Notes under the pieces: generated by a model
What the model was told of the DNA's origin: nothing
Seen by the model: only the letters and a program-made list of their open reading frames with translations
The model's database searches: none
Translations under genes and position numbers: made by a program
In this document: positions 47,584 through 57,727 of the stretch, one piece after another
Numbering within the stretch: position 1 is the stretch's first letter
Layout: every line of letters starts with the position of its first letter
Assembly (NCBI GenBank): GCA_038025085.1
Contig: CM076154.1
Location: 26,527,501-26,591,500, forward strand
Origin: Tetragonia tetragonoides
Taxonomy: Eukaryota > Streptophyta > Magnoliopsida > Caryophyllales > Aizoaceae
Reading direction: 5' to 3'
Length of the DNA: 64,000 nucleotides

Positions 47584-50500
47584 CTGATAAATTATGCAAG
47601 AAACTGCGTCAGTGGACAACACTAGGGATACTACTATTGCAGCCAAAATATAACCCCACAGATTGCAGATAGATATCAAACTATCTGACACTGAAGGACA
47701 CTTAGCAACAATTTAGCTTTGGGTGTGCCAGCAATATTTGAGGTTGTAACGCCAAATTTTTTGACTAACATCAGCTGGAAAACCGTGGTTAGATATACGC
47801 AACCTTACATATGCAGTAGCAATTGCTGTTGTAATATACCCTGTTGTTTTTAGATGGGGAGAAAATATTTTCCAGAAAAATGGTTCATGTTGGAAGTTTA
47901 TTCACACGTTCAAAGATTATGCCCAACCAAACACAACATTAGATTAGATGCATGTCATCTACTGGCCTACTAACCATTACAAACTACAAAGTTGACTTTG
48001 AAGAGACATTGGATCATCTAATCCATTGAAATGAATAAATTCAGATGACGCCTTCAATGATTATGCTGGCAATATTAGAGAAATGATGTGGGTACCTAAA
48101 TTATCAGACATACTCCCTGGACAAGAAGTATGCAAAAGCTTTCATTTCATTTATAGCTGAATGTCGGTAAGCAACACCCCTTTGAAAGAGCCAGCTGCTC
48201 TCGCCCGCAACAAAGCCAGATGCAACACCCGATACCAAATAGCATCCATCGGTTGAGACACCCCTGAAAGAAGGCGAGAATTTCGCTCCAGCGACGGAAA
48301 CAAAAATAATAAGTGCAACACAAGCGCTTCACGGGAGGTCACCCATCCTACCACTACTCTCGCCCAAGAAAATAGTTTCTTTGTATGTTAATGATAGTGT
48401 GATTCAAAGGCACATCTCCAGGCTCCACGAAAGTGCACCAGGCGAGGCAAGGCAGACAACTGGACTCATACTCGAATTTCTGGACTCTGGAGAGACAATT
48501 TGGTGCCACCTAAGTCAAGGCCTGAGCTGATACACCAATCTACACTTTTATTTCAGCTTTGTGAGTTCTAGTTTCATTTTTTTAATAGGTAGTTTTGTGA
48601 AATCTAGTTGGGATTGAAGTTAGACGTTCACCAAAAATTATTGAGCCCAATACAATAGTCCAAGTTTATCAAAGAATTGTCAACTTCCATAATAGTAGAG
48701 TAGGAAAATAGAAAAAGTAAAAAAAGAAAACGAAGTAGAGCAACTTATCTATAAAAAAATATAGAAAACGAAGTAGATCAGCTATCTGGGTATATCTTAA
48801 CAGCCAGTATATGAATATCTTATCTAGTTAATATCCCCTCTCTGCTTCTCTGCCTCGCTCACCATCTCTTGCTTGCCAATACTCTTTTCGATTAGTTTAT
48901 GAAGTGGCAGATCAGGAACATTGGATGACGGCACAAATCTCTGGCAACCACCCGATTCCCACCTTCCATTAGAAATGATGACTAGATCAGTTTTTCACAA
49001 ATAAACATTAAAAACTGCTTCAACCTCACTATCCGAAATTTGTTGCTAGAGGCCACTCAACCCTCAAAACAATCACCAGGGATTCCATATCTGATTCAGA
49101 TCGAAAGCTTCAAACATTCGCAAACTGCCCGAACCTTAATTTCCTACTACCAAACCATAAACTGCGTTGATAATGCCAAAGAGGATGCTAAAGTGCTGAC
49201 TAGTCTCCAGCTGCCTTCACAGACCATCCAGCCACTGCCTTGTCAGTTGCTCTGTGCAGTATGCATGCAGAGTCCTTTGTTTATTTGATGTCGCAGCATG
49301 AAGGATAACCGTCATATTTTAGCACGTACTCAAACGTAGCATTAATAACACGTACTTGGGTATATGCAGCCATTAAATAATTTTTTCAGGACTGTAAGTT
49401 GTTGAAAATGGTTAGTTGTGCAACAATTACTCTTGTGCCAAAGACTGACAAGCCTCCACGTGTCAAGGATTTCAGGCCCATAGTTTTTTTTTCTTTTCTC
49501 CTTTTAGATAATATGGGTATCCAAGCTTTGCTTGACTGATCCTGTAGGGCCTGAAGATAACAACCAGGAGAACCACCAGTGGCTCCGAGGGGACTCGAAC
49601 TTGAGACCTCTGCAATAAATTTCAGAGGTCTTACCAACTGAGCTACCGCCTCAGGTTATTCAGGCCCATAGTATGTTGTACAAAACGATAGCTAATATTC
49701 TGACCTTTAGTCTTAAACTTGTGGTTGATTACCTTGTGGATCTCTCCCAATCTGCTTTAGTTTAGGGGAGACACATTGTGACAACAAGATTCTGAGTCAT
49801 GACTTGATCAGGGGCTATACTAGAAAAGGGGTTTCTCCTAGATGCATGCTCTAAGTGTGATCTTCGGAAAGTCTGTGACTCTTTAATGGGGGTTCCTTGA
49901 TATGGTGCTTCATGAGCTGGGATTCCTTGAAATTTGTTTGCTGGGTTATGCATTGTGTTTCTACGATGAGCTATTCTTTGCTACTTGATGGTAGTTCTAC
50001 TAAAACTTTTCAAACAAAGAGAGGCATGAGACAAGGTGATCCGATGTCTACATGGTTTTTGTCTTGGGCACGAAGTACTTGAATAGAAGTCTTCCCCAAC
50101 TTCGAATGAATCCTGATTTCAACTTCCACCCAAGTTGTAGGACGTTAGAGATTCTAAAATTTTGTTTTGCAGGTGATCTCCTGGTGTTCTATAGAGGTGA
50201 TGTAACTTTCTGTAAACTTGGACAAAACTTTCTTTCATTTCTTTGTTTTGTCTGGGCTGCAAGCAAATCAAGAGAAGAGTTTTGGTTCATCCAGCTGGTG
50301 TCCCTCAAGCTGATAGGCATAAGACCTTGTATGATTTGGGCTTTCTTATTGGAGAGCTACCCTTCAATTACTTAGGTGTCCCACTCTCCACAAAGAAGTT
50401 AGCAATGCTGCAGTGTAGACCTCTTGTAGATAAAACCAAAAATCATAGACAATTAGACATAATATGTTTTTTTTTGCCCGTACGAAATTAGAGCTTTTCA

Positions 50501-53500
50501 TTACCAAAACAAGCAAAGCATACACTTAAAAGGCAGTGAGCAACAGACCACTTACTAGGTTTTGACATAATATGTTGGACCTCTCGATTCCTTTCATATG
50601 GAGGAACTAGGAAGGCTAGAACTTATCAAGAGTGTCTGGTTTGGCACTCAAAGCAATCAGTCCCAAATTTTCTCCTGACCAAGAAAGTCATTCATTTGTT
50701 GGAATCTGAGTGTAGAGTCTTTCTGAGGTCTGGAAGCTATTCAGTTTCAAGAAGAACCTTGGTCTCTTGGGAGAAAATATGCTGCGCAACAAGTGCAGGA
50801 GGCCTGAATGTCTTGAATATAGAAATATGGAATAAGGCAGCTATTTGAAACACTTGTGGGCAGTGTCATTGATAAAAATAAGTTGTGGGTTGATACCTAC
50901 TATCTGAAAATATAGCCTCTGCATCAGGCTGCTTTACCCCAGCAGGCCAGATGGATTTTGAGAAAGGTGCTGAATGCAAGGATTCAGTTTCAAGGGTCTG
51001 CTGATCTTACCACTGATCTGAACCGATTTTTGCAGTGCAACAAATTTTAATTAAAAAAACAAGACCATTACTACTTTCAGCCAATTTTTAAGAAATTTCC
51101 TTGGAGAAATATTATTTGTCTTCAGAGCTTAATCCGAAAACACAACTTCATTTTGCTGATTACTTTTCAAGGGTCTGCAGGCTCCTCTGAATTGTTTGTT
51201 ATGGGATTCTCATGTGGAAACACTTAACCCCCGTTTTTTAATGGTACTTTTCCAAGCAAGATTTACTGTGCTATTCTGCCTGGTTTGGCATCAACAGAGC
51301 ACCGCTGAGATGGGAACATGAGCTGCTATGGCTATTGAACAGTCTGAAGGGTAAAAGGCCTCATAGCTGTAAACATGGTTTTCCGCTTGCAGCTACTATC
51401 ATAGCATATGGTCTGAGAGAGACAATAGGAAATTTAAACGAAAGACCTCAAATGAACTGCAGATTGTTCGGAGCATAGGTATACAATGATGATTTGTGGA
51501 AAATACCATGTAGGGGGAGCTTACGTAGTTTCCACTTTCCAGTTTGTTAGCTTGTGTGTCAAAATAAACTAGCCTGCGCATATTATAGAATCTTACTTTC
51601 GTTGATGAACTCCAAATTTAACCCCAAAAATTGAAAATGTTTGTTCTTTAAATTCAAAGTCCCCACTTACCCCCCCCCAATGACAGACCAGCTGCTTCAT
51701 GTTCACAGTGTTAGAGACCTTCACCAACAAATAGTCAGTTGGCCACCAACGCTGAAAAGAAATTTGATGACTAGAGGGCTCGGGTGCATTGTTCCCTAAC
51801 AATGGTTCCAGTTCAATCCAGTTGTTGAAAACAGTAGAATTGCTGAACCAGTACTTCTATAGTATCCAATAACATTATTTATGGGTTCAGATTTAGATAA
51901 GAAAGAATTTATTAACAAAAAGAATATGTTAATAATTACAAATTCAGAGGTCGCGGAGTCCTTAAAGGAAAATCTAGTTACAAATTGCCATGTTGGACGT
52001 CATTGAGGTGGACCATTAAAAGCCACAACAAAGTTGCTCTCCTTGCCATTTCCAAAACCTCAATAACGAGTTTGCAAGTGCTGAAAGGGCAAACAAAGCT
52101 CTCTCTCTCTCTCCCCCCCACCCCCCCAAACACCAAGAAACTCCCCCTCCATAATGTCCGTGCCAAATCACAATACAATAATACATGCAATCACGTATCA
52201 TTACCACGGTGACAAAGCATACACACATTCAGGGATATAGTTCACCCTTCGCTGCGCCCCCAAATTACCAAATTGGTATTTTAAAATAAGGGTCCGAACC
52301 AACTTGGTATTTTAAACTTTTCCGGCGTTATATTGGCATTTTAAAAAGAGTTTGGACACTTAAACACATTAAGGTCATCGGCGACAGAATCTTGAATAAA
52401 ATATTATTATTTTTAGTTTTTGCCCAATTTAATTTCTCTTTCCTAATTTCACTAATATTTTATTTTCTCCCTGGTTTGAATACACCCCTCTGCCCTCCGA
52501 TTGAATCTCTTTCTTCACTCAATCCCCGTTAGCTGTCACACCACCATTGCTACCGCTACTACCACCTTCACTCTTACCTTACAATGGCCAGCCTTTGATC
52601 TCTGAAACTACTTACAATGGAAAACGAAATGTCACCAAATCTTACAGCCAAGCAATAACAAAATACCATAGCCACAATTTTTAATCAGTTCAAAACTTGA
52701 AGAGAGCTAAAGCCACAATTTGGCAATGGTAATTGTTATCTACCCAATTTGGCAATGGTAATTGTTATCTACCCAATAACAGAAGTATTTCCAATTAACA
52801 CTATGTTTTGGCAACTTCATTCAACTAAGGTGAGGTAGCTGTAAATCTCAGAACATAACCCAGTTTTCCTAAGGTTAATATCCAGTTTTGCATCTTCTCT
52901 GTAATTTCCTTCCCCCTAATGGAATAAAATTATAAGCAGATCATCACCACAAACCCCATTTAACCAGAGTACAGAAAAACAAACAGCGCAAGAGAAGTCC
53001 AGTACAATTCTTAATCCATAAACAGCAAAAGCGAAGAAAGGCTCGTCAGCGGAATGAAGGGCAGTGGTAATGGACGCCTCATGGTGGGATGGGGGAGGGA
53101 GCCAGGGAGGGGAGAGAGAAGATACAGAGAGACATGGTGGAGCAAATAAGGTAATGAAGATTTAGGAGAAAGAAGAAAATGGGGCAAAAATATTAGTGGA
53201 GAGAAAATAAAATAGGCAAAAAGAAGAAAATTAATTTTTTAATTGAGATTCTACTGGCGACAACTTTATGTGCTTAAGTGTCTAGAATCTTTTTTTAAAA
53301 TGCCAATACCTCGCCGGAAAAGTTTAAAATACCAAGTTAGTTCGGACCCTTATTTTAAAATACCAAAATGGTAATTTGGGGTTGGCTGCACCATATCATG
53401 AGTGTTCACCTTACCAAGTGAGGGTTGAAACAAAAGCCCACACCTTTAGGGGAACCCTTGACTTCCCAACGAAACTGGCGAATAGAAACTGAGGATATTG

Positions 53501-56500
53501 TGAAAGAAGGTTAAGAAAATAGAGGAAGGATTTGCCGAAGACGACACCTGAAGTATCCCCCATCCAAACCCAAGAATTACTAGTGGCATAAAGCCGAATG
53601 GTATCTAGAAGACTAGAATACTTTGCGAAGAGGTGCGCTTCATAAGAAGCTCCAAAGCACCAGTGTTGGAAATCAGCAATTGGTGCATCATGAAGAGTAG
53701 AAAGCTGATAAACTCATAAACCTGATTACATGAGGAGAATGCTAAAATATGGGCTAAATAAGACATAGGGATTCATAGAGGAGCTTGTAGGCCTTCAAAT
53801 CACAGTTTACTTATTCTGAGCATAAAGTGGTGTGACAATGATGTTCATCAACTGCAAACACACTTGAGACATGGAAGAGTTCGTAATTTGAGTACGAAAA
53901 TGGGGGAATAAGAATGTCTGAACCATATCTGGTTTCAAAAGCTAGTGTCTCTGAAAATTAAAGGATTCGCCACAATTTTCAAAGAATCATTAGGTGCCTA
54001 GTTGGCATAAGCCTACCATCCTAATGATACGAAATTAATTGAGCAAGCGGCTACTCCAAGAACAAGTTTAACTATGCTATTGACAAAAAATCAAATCTTG
54101 ATCTCTATCTCGAATTGCAAGCATGTATTGCACCAAGGCACACAATAGGGGTTGTTCTCTACTCATTAGGGACAATTAAGCATCCGGGTTAATATTTAAA
54201 TTGCTTTCAATAAGATAGTTTAATGTTAATTAGTTTTAACTCCGTATAATATTTAAGCCTAGATCAACCAGCAAGTAGGAAATCAAGTGCCAAGTCATTG
54301 ATCCTAGTAACATGCTCCTCTTGGGTGCATTTTGTGCCTTGAGGATCAAGTGATAAGGACATCTACCAGCTCAAGAGGAGTCAAGACGCATTTAATAGCC
54401 AGAAGTACAAAGGACACGCTCCATGTTGTACAATTGGGGACCATTTGTGCGCTGGAATCAACTGAGCACAATTAGCTCCTTTTGGGACTATTTTGAGCTC
54501 TTGCTCTCATGAGGACAGCAAAGCACGTTTCTAGGGTATTCTATTAGGGTTTGTTGCATCTTTAAGCCTATAAATATGTAATGATAGCCAATGTAACAGG
54601 AAGAATGGTTGAATGAGAAAATTAAGCTTGAAGCTTGTGGTAAAAATCCATGTCAAATCTTAAGCCTTTTATCTCTTGTTTGGTGGCTTTGCCTTTATAA
54701 CTTGAGTGGTGAGTTTGAGTGGCCCCTTTGTCAATTGAATCTGGTGGTTTAACCTTTAGGATTCATTTGTGGTGAGGTCTTTATCCCTTTTATTTTTAGC
54801 AAGTTGCTATCTTTGATGCGTAAACTTAAGAGCATCAACACATCAAAACTTGAGTGAACCTCAGTCGCTGCTTCTCGTGGTGTGAAAATGAGCAGAGGTT
54901 GGAAAGGAAGAAAAAAAGAGTAATATTTTGGAAACAACAGGACAACCTCATACCTTTCTTTCAGTTTTATGTACAAAAAAATTTTGACACTCTTGAATGG
55001 AAAAGGAAAATATGAAACGTTTGTAATCAGCATGAATGAGCACAAAATGCATAATCATTGTGTATACCCAACATAATGCTATCATGCCACCACGGAACAA
55101 TCCAACAATCAAAAGCATATGACCATTCTTCAAATTATCGACAAAACAAAGAAGAAAATAAGCCACACATTCTCACCCCTTACTAGAATGTACGAATAAA
55201 TGTTAAAAGCAGAGAAGCTAACCTGCAAAGGAAATATTGCTTAGGCCTGCAATAATAAACAAAGAGAAAGCATAATTAGCCACCATGAAGGACAATATGG
55301 AAGTCAAAAGAGCACGAGGACAGGGCCTCACATTATCAAAGTCAGGTTTTTCCGAAAGAAATCAACTCAGCCTCTCAGATTATCAAATACTTAAGCTATT
55401 CATGTTCCTCAAATTTGGTATCAGGAACCGGGGGGGGACAACAACTCGAACAGTACAGAAAATAATTGTCTGGGAATTTCAAAGCATTGTTTGGTTTCAG
55501 GCAAACATGAAAAGTGTTTTTAAGTAACTGACAACTTACCAACTGATAAAGCATTCACAGAATAGTGCTAAGAACATATAATCAAATGAGCTATGAGGGC
55601 TTAAGATGACGAATATTGAAAGCCATACACTAGAACCAAGTTATTTGGGGACATTCAAGCTATGATCTTTGAGATGACGAGAAAATAATACCTAATACTA
55701 GTATCAAACATTCTTTCTATGTAGAGTGGGCAAATTGGGTCAAATGCATCATAGCGCAAAATCAGCGTCATGATAACATGGATACATGCCAGACACTGTT
55801 GGGACTAGGTAATGGATGGTGTGAGGCATGTTTTAAGAACTGGAATATACATATTTGGCACTGAAAAGTAGTACTCCAGTATCAACCAAGAGATGCTCGG
55901 TGGATGGGAGTATCATCCCAACCATGAGGTTTAAGGGTTCAATTCCTATCTCGGCTTATATACCGCCTCAAAACCAAAAAAAGAAAGCATAACAATAATA
56001 ATAAGACCAAGTGAAGATCTTGCAAGCAGGGTCAGGGAAGAACAGCATATATGTCCTTAACATTAAATTAACCCAAATCAATATTTCTTTTTCTTTTTCT
56101 TTTTATAGGCACAATACATAATCTCAGTACTAATAATTAGCTAAGCCATAAGGAATAAAATGCTACAACTGGAAATCTTCTTCTCCTTCCCTTTCCCAGG
56201 CTCACTTTATCATGATCAAATGCAATTCCAACAACTACCCAACTTAAAATTCACTACAAATTACAGACCCAAAACACTAATATCAAAACAAACAACAAAA
56301 AAACCACCAGATCACGGCAGATCACTAACATAAAACTGAGGAACGCATAATAAAATGAACCAGATCTGATGATATTAGATTACCTTCAGGAATGGTGATG
56401 ACAGGCGGAGCATTACAATTACAAGAACAAGGAGGACACGCAGCTGAGCTCGACGATGTCGAAGATGAAGAAGCAGAATGGCTAATGGCGGCTAAACCCT

Positions 56501-56618
56501 CCAAAGAATGCCAATAGAGGGGTGGTCCGACAATATAGCCGGCTATGCAGAGAGCAATTACTCCAAGTGTTACTTTCAATACGGTTGGACTGCAAAACCG
56601 TGGCTGGTTAACCGCCAT
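47243..56618 (-). CDS. DUF1068 (ELMO-type) Golgi membrane protein, three exons
   Basis: Exons on the minus strand: 56618-56384, 55223-55246 (24 nt) and 47583-47243; all borders are GT-AG and all junctions are phase 1, giving 199 residues. The start is ATG 56618 in a strong context (GCCATGG). Residues about 14-37 form one membrane segment running into the family signature GPPLYWH. A low-complexity Ser stretch and CPPCSCNC (61-68) follow. The C-terminal half is charged and helical, with VELLSEELKLREAEAAE, QYQKEADKCNSGMETCEEAR and a WEQRAREKGWK end, all typical of DUF1068. In Arabidopsis this family includes ELMO1 (At2g32580) and NKS1/ELMO4, Golgi scaffold proteins needed for pectin synthesis and cell adhesion; that role here is by homology. 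Family length is usually 165-200 residues. Intron 2 spans 7.6 kb and is full of transposable elements. Confidence 0.88.
48150..48420 (-). repeat. 5S rRNA-like retroelement fragment in intron 2
   Basis: On the minus strand 48368-48313 reads CTTGGGCGAGAGTAGTGGTA and GGATGGGTGACCTCCCG, then TGTTGCAC. These match the internal element and box C of plant 5S rRNA and the 3' end of that RNA. The 5' half with box A is absent, so it is not a functional 5S gene. A second GGGCGAGAG lies near 48200. Cassandra TRIM elements carry 5S sequence in their LTRs and are the likeliest source, but I see no paired LTRs. Confidence 0.55.
48421..49378 (-). other. Intron 2 sequence, nothing recognised
   Basis: No exon-like conserved peptide or element ends. 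The frame at 49040-49288 on the plus strand shows no known domain. Confidence 0.5.
49484..49658 (-). mobile_element. tRNA-derived SINE inside the LINE
   Basis: 175 bp with perfect 13-bp target duplications TTCAGGCCCATAG (49471-49483 and 49659-49671). On the minus strand the 5' head is tRNA-like: box A TAGCTCAGTTGG and box B GTTCGAGTCCC, with a short stem around the anticodon position. A unique body follows and then an A-rich tail (AAAAGAAAAAAAAA). It is not a functional tRNA gene because the acceptor stem is not closed. Confidence 0.9.
50469..50563 (-). mobile_element. 95-bp LINE 3'-tail insertion
   Basis: Perfect 13-bp target duplications GACATAATATGTT (50456-50468 and 50564-50576) flank 95 bp. 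Its minus strand ends TTTTGGTAATGAAAAGCTC...GCAAAAAAAA, like the 3' end of the LINE tail near 36960-36986. This is an extremely 5'-truncated retroposition product. Confidence 0.8.
51561..52256. other. Intron 2 sequence, possible LINE zf-RVT scrap
   Basis: On the minus strand near 52190-52140, HVLLYCDLARTLWRG resembles the C-terminal zf-RVT block of plant LINEs. Homopolymer C and CT runs at 52100-52130 follow. Nothing else is recognised. Confidence 0.35.
52257..53383. mobile_element. Non-autonomous MULE-like element in intron 2
   Basis: Inverted repeats of about 135 bp: left CCCAAATTACCAAATTGG and right, as reverse complement, CCCCAAATTACCATTTTGG. They share AAAATAAGGGTCCGAAC, CTTGGTATTTTAAACTTTTC and GACACTTAA further in. 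The flanking 9-mers CGCTGCGCC and GGCTGCACC could be a decayed target duplication (7 of 9). A 24-28-bp tandem duplication (TTGGCAATGGTAATTGTTAT) lies at about 52719-52773. The interior has no convincing coding sequence. Confidence 0.75.
53384..54175 (-). other. Intron 2 sequence, nothing recognised
   Basis: No repeats, exon-like peptides or element ends that I can identify. Confidence 0.5.
54176..54830 (+). repeat. Possible solo LTR remnant in intron 2
   Basis: It has the look of a retrotransposon LTR: a TTAGGGTTTGTTGC stretch, a TATA-like CCTATAAATATGTAATG near 54568 and a TG-rich downstream part. I cannot define its ends, primer site or a target duplication. Confidence 0.3.
55223..55246 (-). 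other. DUF1068 gene, 24-nt microexon 2
   Basis: On the minus strand, TTATTGCAG precedes and GTTAGC follows the 24 nt GCCTAAGC...TTTGCAG. Joined in phase 1 it encodes GLSNISFAD across both junctions, exactly the residues expected between exons 1 and 3 in this family (PEG-LSN-SFADC-KHDP). Confidence 0.85.
55880..55985 (+). mobile_element. tRNA-derived SINE-like sequence in intron 1
   Basis: A box A-like TGCTCGGTGG (55894-55903) and a consensus box B GGTTCAATTCC (55936-55946) are spaced as in a tRNA promoter, followed by a short body and an A-rich end (CAAAACCAAAAAAAG). Target duplications are not clear. Confidence 0.5.
56384..56618 (-). other. DUF1068 gene, exon 1
   Basis: From ATG 56618 to the donor CTGAAG|GTAATC at 56384/56383. 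Encodes 78 residues plus one base: membrane anchor, GPPLYWH signature and CPPC-rich stretch. Confidence 0.88.
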
Positions 56619-56827
56619 GGCTAACTAACTAGTCCTTTGGATTCGATCGATTGATCAAGATTGAAGCAGAAGGACTACTAGTACTGCTAGTAGACTACTA
56701 CTTTTGCCACTCTTGGGGAGTATGGAACAGGGAAGTATACTGATCAGATATTGAAAGGAATAAAAAGAAGAAAAATCCAGCTCAATTTTGAAGAAATATT
56801 GAAAACCCAGTAAAGGCAATTAGAAAA
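56619..56827 (-). promoter_or_regulatory. Promoter-proximal region and 5' UTR of the DUF1068 gene
   Basis: Immediately upstream of the ATG. A TTTTTATTCC stretch near 56760 on the minus strand is the nearest TATA-like sequence; the start site cannot be fixed. The duplicated segment at 56828-57195 abuts it. Confidence 0.4.
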
Positions 56828-57195
56828 AAATCAGTATTTGGGGGAGTTTATGCGATTATGCGATGGGGGAGTTTATGCGGTCACTTCAAAGTTCTATGTA
56901 GGAGTGAGTGCAATCGGTACCCACTCGGTATTGTACTATTCGGAATTGGAATTGGAATTGGATCCACCTATTTTTAATTCCTAAAAATTGAAATTGGAAT
57001 TGGTTATGCGGTGGATTGAAATTGGAATTGAAATTGAAATTAGAAATTAAAAATCGGTATATGGGGGGAGTTTATGAGGTGGATTCAAAGTTTTAGGTAG
57101 GAGTGAGCGCAATCGGTACCCACCGGGTATCGCACTATTCGGAATTGCAATTGGATCCACCTGTTTCTAATTCCTAGAAATTGAAATTGGTATTG
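56828..57195. repeat. Two direct copies of a promoter-side segment
   Basis: AATCAGTATTTGGGGGAG near 56828 and AATCGGTATATGGGGGGAG near 57052 start homologous blocks, about 224 bp apart. Both run through TAGGAGTGAG-GCAATCGGTACCCAC, CACTATTCGGAATTG and TTGGATCCACCT. The first copy also holds expanded GGAATT/GAAATT short repeats. Confidence 0.8.
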
Positions 57196-57727
57196 GTTAG
57201 ACCGATTCCTAATTCGTAGGAATAGGAATTTGATCCACCGGGTATCGACCGATTCCTGGGTACCGATCGATTCCATAACACAATCAGAATTTATTTTTAT
57301 CAAAAAATCAAATAAATGAATTGCAATTCATTTTGTGTTGTTGTGCAACTGCACAAATGAAAAGATTAAGAATACAGTGGACAGTGCACAAATGAAATGA
57401 TTAAGAAAAGAAATCATAAATAATATTAGAAAAAAAATAAAAAAAGATGGGTGTCAGTTTGTATTTTTACATTTGGATTGTCACCACTTTCTTCAACTCC
57501 AAACCCCATTTCTTCCATACGAATGAGGATCCTCTACTGTTACTGTAGAGAATAGTACCTTACTTTACCCTGAAAATAGGGAGGTGCTTTTAAATAATTA
57601 AATAAAGTGAGGAGAGAGATAGAGAGAGAAAAAATAACCGTCCATACATATTTCTTCCCCTTTCAAATCTCATCTCATTAAAAAGAGCCTATTGGTTGTA
57701 CAGCGTAAACTACAATATGGATTCAGA
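57196..57727. other. Intergenic DNA, nothing recognised
   Basis: It continues the GGAATTG-type short repeats to about 57290, then AT-rich sequence with no identifiable feature. Confidence 0.45.

Larger units (their letters stand above)
49379..51560 (+). pseudogene. L1-type LINE in intron 2, RT to zf-RVT
   Basis: Decayed ORF2 on the strand opposite to the host gene. It begins within the RT N-terminus (TITLVPKTDKPPRVKDFRPI near 49425-49482), is interrupted by a SINE, and continues with MLYKTIANILTFSLKLVVDY near 49673. It then passes the palm region (KRGMRQGDPMS near 50020) and the catalytic box, here FAGDLLVF near 50167 where the family has F/YADD. NYLGVPLSTKKLAM follows near 50370, the C-terminal linker (GGLNVLNIEIWNKAAI near 50800) and a zf-RVT remnant to about 51560. 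Many stops and shifts. A 95-bp LINE tail has inserted at 50469. Confidence 0.82.

Noticed and set aside
48313..48368. Functional 5S rRNA gene
   Set aside because: The 5' half including box A is missing.
49570..49658. tRNA gene
   Set aside because: Box A and box B are present, but target duplications and an A-tail show it is a SINE and the tRNA fold is incomplete.
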